64,000 bases of DNA from NCBI GenBank assembly GCA_013215375.1, contig JABSRB010000017.1, forward strand, positions 1 through 64,000, written 5' to 3'. This document shows, piece by piece, positions 42,448 to 52,330 of the stretch (its first letter is position 1; each line of letters starts with the position of its first letter). Below the pieces are notes generated by a model that was not told where the DNA came from, did no database searches, and saw only the letters and a program-made list of their open reading frames with translations. The translations under genes and the position numbers were made by a program. This DNA comes from Oceanospirillaceae bacterium (lineage in GTDB: Bacteria > Pseudomonadota > Gammaproteobacteria > Pseudomonadales > Balneatricaceae).

Positions 42448-44211
42448 TTATGCGATATTTAAAGAGCTGTGGCTTCTGCTTTGTACTAGTTGTTCAAACT
42501 CAGCAGCCAGAAGGGGCTTGGAAAAAAGAAAGCCTTGTAAAGTATCGCACTCTTGATCACGTAAAAATTGCATTTGCTCGTGTGTTTCTACGCCCTCGGC
42601 GACAACGTTGATATTTAGGGCGTGGGCCATGGCAATTATGCCTTTGATCAAAGCGGCGTTGTCACTGTCCTGGACATTGGCAATAAATGAGCGATCGATT
42701 TTTATTTGCTCCACGGGTTTTTCTTTAAGATAACTCAACGCTGAATAGCCGGTGCCAAAATCATCAATCGATAATTCAATGCCGAGTTTGCGCATCGCAT
42801 CAAGTCGAGCCATTTCTGTCTCTTTGTGCGCCAATAACATATCTTCGGTGATTTCTACGACAAGTTGGCCTGGGCCAATGGAGGACGATTCAATTAATTC
42901 TATAAAGGTATTGAGTAGCTGCTGATTGTTAAACTGTAGTGACGAAACATTGATGGAAAACTTCATCTCTGGATGGCGCTGCATTAATGGCAGTGCCTTG
43001 TTCAATACCCAAATACCAATCTCGTGAATAAAACCACTGCTCTCGGCAATAGGGATAAACTCTGCGGGCGATACCTCTCCTAAAGTCTTATTAGACCAGC
43101 GTAATAACGCTTCTGCTCCCAGAATGTTACCACTGATGGCATCAATCATCGGCAGATAGCGTACTTCAAATTCACAGTTTTGCAGTGCGCTACTAATCGC
43201 ATGTTCCAAGGCTAACTTTCGCTCTAATGCTTTGTTGAGCTTCGAAGAATAAAATCTGAAGGTGTTCCTGCCTGCATCTTTCGCTAAATACATGGCCGTG
43301 TCGGCACACTTAATTAACTTGCTGGTGGTCTGGGCGTGATCTGGATAAATAGAAATGCCAATACTAACCCCAGCATTGATATCCGAGCCCTTCCAGTGCA
43401 CGGGTTCTAGGGAAAGCTCTATTAAGCGCTTTAACTTGGGAGTCAGCTCTAAAGTTTCAGAAATATCGGTGAGTACGATTAAAAACTCATCCCCACCGTA
43501 GCGAGATATCAAGTCAAAACTGCGTATGTTACTTTTATAACGCTTTGAGATTACACGCAAAAATTCATCGCCTGCGTCGTGCCCTAGTTCGTCATTAATT
43601 TTTTTAAAACCATCCAGGTCTAAAAACAATATGGCAAACTGACTATCTTGGCGTCTTGATCGCTCTAGTAAGTTTTCTATGTCAGTTAGAATATGGCGTC
43701 TATTTGGTAGACCAGTCAGGGTATCGTGCTGGGCCAAATATTTAATCTCTTGCTCAGCGGCTTTGCGTCTGAGTATTTCTAAGCGCATGTCATTTTTTAA
43801 CGACCACATGTGAATAAAAAGCGTCACTTTGGCAATGATGATATCGACATTGTAGGGTTTGTTTATAAAATCTATAGCACCATTGCGATACCCTGCGAGT
43901 TGACGCTCCTCATCTTGCTGCTGTTCGTTTAGGTAGATGAAGGGGATTTCGGCAGTAGCGGGCTCGCTTTTTAGTAACTGGGCTACTTCCAAGTCGTTTA
44001 GTCGCGGCATATCACAGGAGAGAAAGATCAGTGCGAGGTTTTCGCTATTGGCAATTTGTAGGGCTTGATTACTTTTCTGTGCAGTGAGCACTTGCACGTC
44101 GAGTCCCTGTAGTAAGTGCTGTATCGCTACTAAATTATCAAGAATAGTATCGATCACCAAAATTTTTGGTGTGAATTTTTCAGGGCATGGGTAGGTTAGC
44201 GAAAGGCTCAC
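42448..44211 (-). CDS. Pseudo-receiver-GGDEF-EAL protein
   Basis: 587 aa, cytoplasmic. The receiver-like domain (~15-135) lacks the phospho-acceptor: FLSCDMPRLNDLE has Ser where Asp is expected three residues before MP, and the usual Thr is Asn, although the Lys (INKPYN) remains. The GGDEF domain (~165-325) has RYGGDEF with an RSFD I-site. The EAL domain (~335-580) has EALLRW, ITEDML, DDFGTGYSALSYL, IKIDRSFI and EGVETHEQ, all intact. It could both make and degrade c-di-GMP. The receiver probably works by binding a partner rather than by phosphorylation. Confidence 0.92.
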   Translation of the reverse strand: MSLSLTYPCPEKFTPKILVIDTILDNLVAIQHLLQGLDVQVLTAQKSNQALQIANSENLALIFLSCDMPRLNDLEVAQLLKSEPATAEIPFIYLNEQQQDEERQLAGYRNGAIDFINKPYNVDIIIAKVTLFIHMWSLKNDMRLEILRRKAAEQEIKYLAQHDTLTGLPNRRHILTDIENLLERSRRQDSQFAILFLDLDGFKKINDELGHDAGDEFLRVISKRYKSNIRSFDLISRYGGDEFLIVLTDISETLELTPKLKRLIELSLEPVHWKGSDINAGVSIGISIYPDHAQTTSKLIKCADTAMYLAKDAGRNTFRFYSSKLNKALERKLALEHAISSALQNCEFEVRYLPMIDAISGNILGAEALLRWSNKTLGEVSPAEFIPIAESSGFIHEIGIWVLNKALPLMQRHPEMKFSINVSSLQFNNQQLLNTFIELIESSSIGPGQLVVEITEDMLLAHKETEMARLDAMRKLGIELSIDDFGTGYSALSYLKEKPVEQIKIDRSFIANVQDSDNAALIKGIIAMAHALNINVVAEGVETHEQMQFLRDQECDTLQGFLFSKPLLAAEFEQLVQSRSHSSLNIA

Positions 44212-44600
44212 AGACAGTTCATCATTTTATTTTAATTATGTCAGGTTGGTATACGTTAACTTAAAGGTAGTTCATAACGATGAGAAAGGTAGTATTAATC
44301 GATATATTTTAAGAATGAGACGCAGTATTGTTAGTGTCTACTGCGCATCGCTGTAGCGATTGCCGACCCTGAAATCATGAGCCACTGCGGCTGCCCCATT
44401 AATCCAATTTGATCCCTACTAGATATAGTTGTTTTGGGGCAACCAAACGCCCATATTTAGTGTCACTCGTCTTGAACTATTGAGTCTCCCTCGCTACGAC
44501 CCCGTTTCTGGATGAGAACTAGCTAACAACTTCGTCCTCAGCTAGGTGTGTGATAATATTTGTTATTTTTGGTGTTATTGGTGCATTTATGGAGAAAAGA
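44212..44600 (+). other. 389-bp intergenic region
   Basis: Divergent promoter region with no convincing gene. It contains ATCGCTGTAGCGAT (near 44347), a 6-bp-arm palindrome, and otherwise nothing recognised. No RutR-type site was seen in front of the tetR gene. Confidence 0.4.
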
Positions 44601-45224
44601 GTGAATTCAAAACCTAAGCGGTTAACACGCGAGCAGACCGAGCAAAAAATTCTGCTGGCGGCAGAAGATGTTTTTGCCCTTTATGGCTTTCAAGGAGCAG
44701 CCATTAATAGTATTGCTGAATTAACCGGGTTAACTAAGCAAAACCTACTTTATTACTTCCCCTCCAAAGAAGTACTTTACCAAAAGGTGCTGGAAAATAT
44801 TCTGGATCTGTGGCTGGCAAAAATGGCGTTATTTGCTCAGCGTGGCGATGATCCAAAAACCATGATCACCAGTTATATCCAAGGTAAGCTAGATATTTCA
44901 CGAACACATCCCAATGGCTCTAAAGTCTTTGCCAATGAGATTATTCAGGGTGCGCCAAGGTTGCGAGAGTATTTGATTGCGCATTTATTGCCACTGCTTG
45001 AAGATGATGTTGCACTGATTAATCTTTGGATAAAACAGGGCAGAATGGATCCTGTCGATCCCTACCATTTGTTTTTTATGATTTGGGCATCAACCCAGAC
45101 CTATGCTGATTTCTCTTCGCAAATAGAGTTAGTGTTGGGGAAAAGTAAGCTTGATGAACAAGATTTTGAGCAGGCCAATGCATTTTTAACCAATTTAATT
45201 ATTAAAGGTTTAGGTATTAAGTGA
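44601..45224 (+). CDS. RutR-like TetR family regulator
   Basis: 207 aa from the GTG at 44601 (VNSKPKRLTREQ), six bases after GGAG; the ATG at 44589 is the alternative. The HTH is AINSIAELTGLTKQNLLYYFPSKEVLY, close to E. coli RutR, and the C-terminal domain matches as well (HPNGSKVFANEIIQGAP, DPYHLFFMIWASTQTYADF). RutR senses uracil/thymine and controls pyrimidine genes; the ligand here is unproven. No pyrimidine catabolic gene adjoins it. Confidence 0.87.
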   Translation: MNSKPKRLTREQTEQKILLAAEDVFALYGFQGAAINSIAELTGLTKQNLLYYFPSKEVLYQKVLENILDLWLAKMALFAQRGDDPKTMITSYIQGKLDISRTHPNGSKVFANEIIQGAPRLREYLIAHLLPLLEDDVALINLWIKQGRMDPVDPYHLFFMIWASTQTYADFSSQIELVLGKSKLDEQDFEQANAFLTNLIIKGLGIK

Positions 45225-45406
45225 ATGAAAGTTATAAAAATAACAGTTAGCAACAGTCGGATCCGGGGTAAAAAAATTAAATTAATGCCTATTAACGACA
45301 AGAAAGCATGGTGAGGCGTTCATAATTAGATTGTAATCACTATTAAACTTATTTAGTATCTGTTTTATTTTCAAGGGAGTGAACCAATTTAGGAGATCTT
45401 CCGCGC

Positions 45407-47206
45407 ATGCTAAAAGATATTAATATCACCCGTAAATTCCCCTTAGTGATGATTTCCTTTGCCTTAATATCTGCCATAGCCACTGGCATCATCGCCTACA
45501 CTAACACCGCAAGCAGTATGAAAGAGGCTGCTAAAAACAATTTAATAGCACTGTTAGAATCGAGAAAGTCCTCATTAGAGCAGTACTTTGGCAACATTGA
45601 ACAACAAGTCTCTTTTCATGCAAAATCCCCATTAGTGATCCGTTCAGTCAATGACTTTAAACGCAGTTGGGATAAGCTAGATAATCCTAAAAATTACTTA
45701 CAGCAACACTACATTTATACCAACCCTTTTAAGCCGGGAAAAAAGGACTCGTTACTCGCAGCACAAGACAACAGTGAATACACAGAGTTTCATCGCCAGT
45801 ACCACCCAATATTTAGCAATATGATAGCGGGCTCCTCCTACTATGATTTTTTCTTATTAGATACCCGTGGTAATTTGCTTTACTCAGTGGCTAAAGAGCT
45901 GGATTACGCCACCAACTTATTAAGTGGGGAGTGGCGCGATACGGGAATTGCCAAGCTGTATCGCAGCATTAATGACCATCCGGTCGATGGCAGTATCCAA
46001 CTCGCGGATTTTGATTTTTATGGCCCCAGCCAAGGGGATCCAGCCAGTTTTGTCGGTGCCCCGATTTTTAATCAACAGCATGTCTATCAGGGCGTACTTA
46101 TCTTGCAGCTGCCGATTGAACCTCTCAACGATATTATGCAAGTGACAGCGGGCATGGGCGAAACGGGAGAGACTTATCTGGTAGGTACCGATATGTTAAT
46201 GCGCTCTAACTCTCGTTTTTATCAAGAGCGCAGCATACTAACCACTCTGGTGAGTACGCCCTCGGTGCACAGTGCGCTGTTGGGTAAAACCAGCTTTGGC
46301 ATTATTGATGATTATCGTGGCATTACAGTGTTTTCAGCGTTCTCGCCGGTTAGTTTCCTCGGTGTGCACTGGGCCATGTTAGCTGAGATGGACGAGGCGG
46401 AAATATTAAAGCCAGTATTGGCTATGAGTAATTTTTTACTGCTAACGGGGATATTAATTGCACTGGTTATATCGGCATTAGGTTACTTGCTGGCCTCTGA
46501 TATCTCCAGGCCAATAGTCACTATGACTAAGATCATGAACCAGTTGTCTGAAAACGACTTAAGCGCCAACATCCGCGTGAGTGATCGCAAAGATGAAGTG
46601 GGTAAAATGGCCAATGCAATGGTGGTCTTTAAGCGCAATGCTATCGAGCGTGATGAGTTGCAGCGCGAGTTGAGCCACTTAGCCATCCACGATGCGCTCA
46701 CCGGTTTGTATACCCGAAAGTTTGGTATAGAAAAACTCAGGTCTCTGCTTGAAAAGGCTAAGAGTCATCAGCACAAACTAGTACTTATGCATCTTAACGT
46801 GGACAACTTTAAGCAAATAAATGCTACTTATGGGCACAGTATTGGCGACCAAGTGCTGTGTGATATAGCGATAAAGTTAAAGGCTTATGTGCGCGATGAC
46901 GATGTTGTGGCACGCCTTGGTGGCGATGAATTTTTGATAATCTTACCTAATGTTGAAGATTTAGAAGACAGTTTAAACATCGCCAATAAAATACTGCATA
47001 AAGTGCAACCGAGACTGCCCATGGGCGAGAGCAATCCGAAGTTAACCATGAGTATCGGCTTATCAGTGTTCCCCGATGATGGCACAGAAGCTTGTGCGTT
47101 ACTTCGCCAAGCTGATCGCGCTATGTATAGTGTCAAGTGTCAGGGAAAGAACCGCGTCGATTACTGGCGCAGTGAAATGGAAGAACCCAGTCGCGAGTTG
47201 GTTTAA
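45407..47206 (+). CDS. Cache-HAMP-GGDEF diguanylate cyclase
   Basis: 599 aa. Membrane helix ~12-32, then a large periplasmic double-Cache-type region (~35-340, with NMIAGSSYYDFFLLDTRGNLLYSV). A second helix (~345-365) and HAMP (DISRPIVTMTKIMNQL..NDL) precede the GGDEF domain: HDALTGLYTRKFG, LNVDNFKQINATYGHSIGDQVL, RLGGDEF and ADRAMYSVKCQGKNRV. The catalytic site is intact and the RDDD I-site is present. The periplasmic part resembles chemoreceptor sensors, so it likely couples an external small molecule to c-di-GMP synthesis. Confidence 0.92.
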   Translation: MLKDINITRKFPLVMISFALISAIATGIIAYTNTASSMKEAAKNNLIALLESRKSSLEQYFGNIEQQVSFHAKSPLVIRSVNDFKRSWDKLDNPKNYLQQHYIYTNPFKPGKKDSLLAAQDNSEYTEFHRQYHPIFSNMIAGSSYYDFFLLDTRGNLLYSVAKELDYATNLLSGEWRDTGIAKLYRSINDHPVDGSIQLADFDFYGPSQGDPASFVGAPIFNQQHVYQGVLILQLPIEPLNDIMQVTAGMGETGETYLVGTDMLMRSNSRFYQERSILTTLVSTPSVHSALLGKTSFGIIDDYRGITVFSAFSPVSFLGVHWAMLAEMDEAEILKPVLAMSNFLLLTGILIALVISALGYLLASDISRPIVTMTKIMNQLSENDLSANIRVSDRKDEVGKMANAMVVFKRNAIERDELQRELSHLAIHDALTGLYTRKFGIEKLRSLLEKAKSHQHKLVLMHLNVDNFKQINATYGHSIGDQVLCDIAIKLKAYVRDDDVVARLGGDEFLIILPNVEDLEDSLNIANKILHKVQPRLPMGESNPKLTMSIGLSVFPDDGTEACALLRQADRAMYSVKCQGKNRVDYWRSEMEEPSRELV

Positions 47207-47500
47207 CGCAGATCGTCCTTAACCCTTCATGCCGCGGTAAGCGACAAAGATCGGAGAGTGTGAGGGGGCGTGGCGATGTGTTTAGGATAGTTAACTGGCC
47301 TGTCTATAAAGCGAGCAATTGCAAAGGTTTTTTCTTTATTGTGCGATAACTCAGGGATATGATGAAGCTGCTGTTTGCCAGTAAGCCATTATTTAAAATG
47401 GTTTATTGGTCGACACTTTATTTTCAATACTTACCCTGTTGAGCTTGTGGAACAATTGGATGATTGAATGGGGTAGATGATCTTACAAGGAAAGCAGATC

Positions 47501-50500
47501 ATGCACATTTTTACTAAACATTCTTTTACTGCTCTGATTTTTATCACCACGGTGTTTTCGGCCTTGCTCTGGGCGGCGCCAGCTAAACCAGACGCTTCCA
47601 ATCATCAGCTACTGGATATCTCAGTGCAGAGTCTCGACGGTCGAATTGCCGCCTCTATTACTTTTTCAGCGCCACTTAAAAGCGATGTTGATCTCAACCC
47701 TTGGTTAGATATTGAAACTATAAAAGGGGATAGACTGAGCGGTAGTTGGGTGCTGGGAGACAAAGCTAAAACTGTCTACTTCACCAATATAACCCCAGAA
47801 ACTAACTATAAGGTGACGGTCAGTGCAGGTTTAGTCTTTCAAGATTTGACCTCACTAGCACAAGGGGAGAGCCAAGCAATAGAAGTGCCTGCCATTACCC
47901 CTATGTTAGGTTTTGCTGGCAATGGCAATTTACTCGCCAGCTCGCTCAGTGATGGTCTGCCGGTTATTTCGGTGAATGCCGGAAAAGTTGAGGTGGATTT
48001 TTTTCGCATTCCTCAGGCATTATTAGTGTCGTTTTTAATTGAAAATACCCGCCGTGGCCAGCAAGATTTTTGGGAAGTACGCGAGTATATAGATAGGTTA
48101 GAACACATTTATACAGGGCACTTTGATTTGAATTTAGCGCCGAATCAAACCGCCACCAGTTATTTGCCGATTAATCAAATATCCGCCCTTGAGCAGCAGG
48201 GGGTGTATTTGGCCATTATGCGTAAAACCGGCAGTTATGATTATACGCATCCCTCCACGTGGTTTGCGGTGAGTGATTTAGCGGTTCATTTACGCCTTTA
48301 TCAACAAGATGCTCAAGTCAATGTCAGCAGTTTAGCCACCGCCAAAGCCACCCAAGGGGTTAGTTTACAGCTATTAAATAGCAGCGGAAAAGTGATTGCC
48401 AAAGTCTTAAGTGATGCGCAAGGTAATGCCTCTTTTGCCCGCTCTGATATAGAGCGCGCCAAAATAGTCCTGGCGACTATGGGTAATCAAAGCGCCATTT
48501 TACGTTTGTTTGGCCCTAAATTGGATCTGTCTGAATTTCCGATCAATGGCGCGTTAAACAGCCCGCAACAGCTGTTTATCTACTCACCTCGTGACCTTTA
48601 CCGCCCCGGTGAAAATATCACTATTAGCGCATTGTTACGCGATAACGATGGCCGCTCCCTTCCCCCACAAGTACTGACTTTCACGCTAAAACAGCCCGAT
48701 GGGCGAGTGGTCAGTGAGCAGCGCATTAGGCCCAATCAATTAGGTTATTATGCCAGCGAGTGGTTAGTGCCTAAAGATGCTCCTACTGGGCAGTGGTCGG
48801 TCAGTGCCAAAGTGGTAGGCCAAGGTGCGACTAGCTATGCCTTACAAGTGGAAGACTTTTTGCCAGAACGCATGGCGCTGACTTTAACAGCCGCTGAATT
48901 TGTCTCCATTAACGATGATGTAGCAGTGACGATTAACGGTCAGTATTTATACGGCGCGCCCGCTGCCGGTAATACTTTGCAAAGCGAGTTGGTCATCCAT
49001 ACGGCAGCGCATCCTTTTAAAGCATTGCCGGACTTCTACTTTAGCAACCCGCAGCGCACCGCGTTTAATCGTCGGCAAGCATTGAAGGATCAACAGCTCA
49101 ATAATGCTGGAGAGCTACAGTTAACCGCCAAGAACGATTGGCATAAAGCCAAAACAGTACTGCAACTCAAGTTATACACCAGTTTGTTAGACAGTGGTGG
49201 CCGCCCGGTTAGTCGTGTTAGTAATAGCTATGCCTTGCCTGCGACTGAGTTGGTGGGAATAAGACCTTTATTTGAAGACGATATAGCGCCCTATGACAGC
49301 CAAGCTAAATTTGAAATTATTTTCACCGATGGTCAGCAAAAATTAGCGGCCCAAGGCTTGGTGGTAAAGCTGATTCGCGAGCGGCGCAATTATCACTGGC
49401 GTTACAGTGAATATGATGGCTGGACCTCTAATTATACTGAGCGTCACTATGAAGTATTTAATAAAAAAATTGATATTAAAGTCGATGGTTCGACCGGATT
49501 AGAAGTCCCTGTTGACTGGGGCTATTATCGGTTAGAAGTGTCCCATCCAGAGACGGGCATTATTACCGGTTATCGCTTTAGAGCAGGGTGGAATGCCGAT
49601 GAAACGGTGATGGCAGGCAGGCCGGATCGTATTGGTCTTGCGCTCAACAAGCAGTATTACCAAGCGGGTGATACGGTGAACGTGGCTATCAAACCTGCAG
49701 CAGCGGGCCTTGGTTATCTGTTGGTGGAATCTGATAAAATTTTGTATCGAGTGCCACTTGAGGTGAGTGAAAAAGGCACTAGTGTCTCTTTTAAGGTATC
49801 AGAGCAATGGAACTCCCACGATATCTATGTCTCGGTGTTATTGGTGCAACCAGGCGCTGAGCGAGAAGAGCAACTGCCGAGGCGGATGATGGGCATTATT
49901 CACCTGCCGTTAGCGAGAGCGTCGCGCAAGTTGGAAATTAGCATCGATAGTCCTGCGGATATTCGCCCTAACAGCCAATTAATAGTGCCTATTACCGTGA
50001 CTGGCGTTGATGGGGTGTTAGAGGGACCAGTGCAAGTAACGTTGGCGGCGGTTGATGTGGGGGTGTTGAGTATCTCACGGTTTGAAACACCCGATCCCTT
50101 TGACGTCTTTTTTGCGCAGCGCGCCTATTCGATCAACGCCAGAGACAGCTACGCAGATTTAATCAGCGCTGATAAAGGCGTGCTGGCGAAGCTGAGATTT
50201 GGCGGTGATGAGGATAACACTAATAATGGTGCCACCGATCCCGATGTGGAAATAGTGTCATTATTTACCGGGGTGGTCACTACCAATAAAGAGGGAAAAG
50301 CGAAGCTAACCTTAGATATACCCAATTTTAATGGGCGATTAAGGCTGATGGCGGTGGCTTTTTCAGCGGACAAATTTGGTGCTGCTGAGAAGGATTTACA
50401 AGTGGCATCGCCAGTGGTGGCTCAGTTGAGTAAGCCGCGCTTTTTACGCGCAGGCGATGAATCTGCATTGGCATTAGATTTAACCAATCTCAGTGACAGT

Positions 50501-52327
50501 GATCAGCAGATTGCTTTAAGTTTGCGCTTAGGTGCGGGGCTGCGCTTTAAAGAGCAGCCGCAGGCAACCTTGCACTTGTCGGTTAAATTGGCCAAGGGTG
50601 CTAAAAAGGTGCTGCGATTCCCGATTATTGCCCAGCATCAATATCAAAGCGTCGCTATCGATTTACACTTAGATTCGGTGGTGCATAAAGGTGAAGCATT
50701 AAATATTGCCAAACACTGGCAGCTTGAAGTGAAGCCCGCATGGGCCAAAAGCGATAGGTTTTGGCTCGAGCAATTAGCCCCGGGAGATAAATTTTCGCTA
50801 CGCGGCACAGAGCTAGATGACATGCTCAGTTATGGACTAAGTGCACAGCTCAATGTATCAAGCGTACCACCCCTTGATATTGCCAGTCATTTACAGGCCT
50901 TGAAGGCGTACCCTTATGGTTGTTTAGAGCAAACCACCAGCGGTGTATTTGCCCAGTTATACGTAACCGATCCACTGCTGGCGCAGCTGGGGATAAAAGG
51001 TTCGGATATCCAGAGTCGCAAGGCCGCTATCAATCTAGCTATCCAGCGATTGCAATCTATGCAGCGCAGTAGTGGTGGCTTTGGTCTCTGGTCGCAGCTA
51101 AGTCCCGAAGAGCATTGGCTGAGTGTGTATGTGGGTGATTTTTTACTGCGCGCTAAAGAAGCCGGTTATTTAGTCCCAGAAGCCAATTTAAATAAGCTGT
51201 TAAAGCGCATCGGCAGTTATTTGCGCAGCCCAAGTAAAATACATAGCTATGCAGGGCGTATCGACAGTGAAACAAAATTTGCGGTGCGTGCCTATGCCGG
51301 GCAAGTACTGGCGCGTTACAATTTAGCGCCGTTGTCAGTGCTGCGAAAAATGCATGACAAGCAGCGAGGTACCTCTGAAAGTCCAATGGCGGTGTTGCAG
51401 TTGTCGTTAGCGCTGGAAATGGCTGGCGATAAAAGACGCGCTGCAGAAGGCATGACGCAAGCTCTTAGGCAGATTGATAATTTTGCTAAGCCTTATATCC
51501 ACTACGCGAGTGTAGTGCGTGATTTGGCGCTAGCTAGTTTTTGGCTGTTAGAAGCCGACAAAGATGCGCAGCTGTGGATGCCACTATTACAAGCGCTAAC
51601 AGGAGAGCTGAGACAGCGTCAGTGGTTGAGTACACAAGAGCGTAATGCGTTATTCCTATTAGGTAAGGAGCTTAAATTACGCGAGGGGGATGCGATTGAT
51701 ATCGCGGGAGAAATTGGCGGTGTCAGCTTTGATAATACCCTCAAACAATTACAGCGCAGCATCGATGCTCACGCATTGCGGATGCCGGTCTCGATTGAAA
51801 ATAACGCCCAAGACTATTTATATTTAAATCTTCGCGCCAGCGGTTATGAGCAACAGACCCCAGCGCCACTGAATCGCCAAATCTCAATTAAGCGCCGTTT
51901 TTATGATCTGGATGGCGTGGAATTTAACGCCACTGAAATCAGCTCCGGCGAGAAGCTAATAGTGGCGTTAGAGATTAGTGCCAAACAGCGTTTAGCACAT
52001 GCGATGATTGTTGATTTGCTCCCAGCGGGTTTTGAAATTGAAAATCAAAACTTGACCGATAGTTACTCACAAAGCGATCTGCAAGTCGCGGGGGAATCAC
52101 TGTCTGAGACGATGGCTGAGTTGGATATTAAACACAGTGAATACCGCGATGATCGATTTGTCATGGCGTTAAATTTAAGACGCGGTCACAGCACAGTGTA
52201 TTATTTGGTGCGGGCGGTGACTCCCGGTAAGTATCAGATACCGCCTACCTTCGCAGAAGATATGTATCGCCCAGAAATTCGCCATAACGGCGCTGCAGCT
52301 GGCTTTATTAGCATAGTGCCCAGATAG
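47501..52327 (+). CDS. yfhM: Bacterial alpha-2-macroglobulin (YfhM-like)
   Basis: 1608 aa from the ATG at 47501 (AAGGAAAG upstream). Signal peptide ending near ALLWAAPA; no lipobox, unlike the E. coli lipoprotein. MG domains are followed by the thioester motif C1141-LEQ in YPYGCLEQTTSG, then the alpha-alpha toroid TED domain (GFGLWSQLSPEEHWLSVYVGDFLLRAKEAGY). The C-terminus has AMIVDLLPAGFEIENQ. It is a periplasmic protease trap thought to protect the cell when the wall is breached. pbpC follows 3 bp later, the conserved partnership that couples trapping with wall repair. Confidence 0.95.
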   Translation: MHIFTKHSFTALIFITTVFSALLWAAPAKPDASNHQLLDISVQSLDGRIAASITFSAPLKSDVDLNPWLDIETIKGDRLSGSWVLGDKAKTVYFTNITPETNYKVTVSAGLVFQDLTSLAQGESQAIEVPAITPMLGFAGNGNLLASSLSDGLPVISVNAGKVEVDFFRIPQALLVSFLIENTRRGQQDFWEVREYIDRLEHIYTGHFDLNLAPNQTATSYLPINQISALEQQGVYLAIMRKTGSYDYTHPSTWFAVSDLAVHLRLYQQDAQVNVSSLATAKATQGVSLQLLNSSGKVIAKVLSDAQGNASFARSDIERAKIVLATMGNQSAILRLFGPKLDLSEFPINGALNSPQQLFIYSPRDLYRPGENITISALLRDNDGRSLPPQVLTFTLKQPDGRVVSEQRIRPNQLGYYASEWLVPKDAPTGQWSVSAKVVGQGATSYALQVEDFLPERMALTLTAAEFVSINDDVAVTINGQYLYGAPAAGNTLQSELVIHTAAHPFKALPDFYFSNPQRTAFNRRQALKDQQLNNAGELQLTAKNDWHKAKTVLQLKLYTSLLDSGGRPVSRVSNSYALPATELVGIRPLFEDDIAPYDSQAKFEIIFTDGQQKLAAQGLVVKLIRERRNYHWRYSEYDGWTSNYTERHYEVFNKKIDIKVDGSTGLEVPVDWGYYRLEVSHPETGIITGYRFRAGWNADETVMAGRPDRIGLALNKQYYQAGDTVNVAIKPAAAGLGYLLVESDKILYRVPLEVSEKGTSVSFKVSEQWNSHDIYVSVLLVQPGAEREEQLPRRMMGIIHLPLARASRKLEISIDSPADIRPNSQLIVPITVTGVDGVLEGPVQVTLAAVDVGVLSISRFETPDPFDVFFAQRAYSINARDSYADLISADKGVLAKLRFGGDEDNTNNGATDPDVEIVSLFTGVVTTNKEGKAKLTLDIPNFNGRLRLMAVAFSADKFGAAEKDLQVASPVVAQLSKPRFLRAGDESALALDLTNLSDSDQQIALSLRLGAGLRFKEQPQATLHLSVKLAKGAKKVLRFPIIAQHQYQSVAIDLHLDSVVHKGEALNIAKHWQLEVKPAWAKSDRFWLEQLAPGDKFSLRGTELDDMLSYGLSAQLNVSSVPPLDIASHLQALKAYPYGCLEQTTSGVFAQLYVTDPLLAQLGIKGSDIQSRKAAINLAIQRLQSMQRSSGGFGLWSQLSPEEHWLSVYVGDFLLRAKEAGYLVPEANLNKLLKRIGSYLRSPSKIHSYAGRIDSETKFAVRAYAGQVLARYNLAPLSVLRKMHDKQRGTSESPMAVLQLSLALEMAGDKRRAAEGMTQALRQIDNFAKPYIHYASVVRDLALASFWLLEADKDAQLWMPLLQALTGELRQRQWLSTQERNALFLLGKELKLREGDAIDIAGEIGGVSFDNTLKQLQRSIDAHALRMPVSIENNAQDYLYLNLRASGYEQQTPAPLNRQISIKRRFYDLDGVEFNATEISSGEKLIVALEISAKQRLAHAMIVDLLPAGFEIENQNLTDSYSQSDLQVAGESLSETMAELDIKHSEYRDDRFVMALNLRRGHSTVYYLVRAVTPGKYQIPPTFAEDMYRPEIRHNGAAAGFISIVPR

Positions 52328-52330
52328 CGG

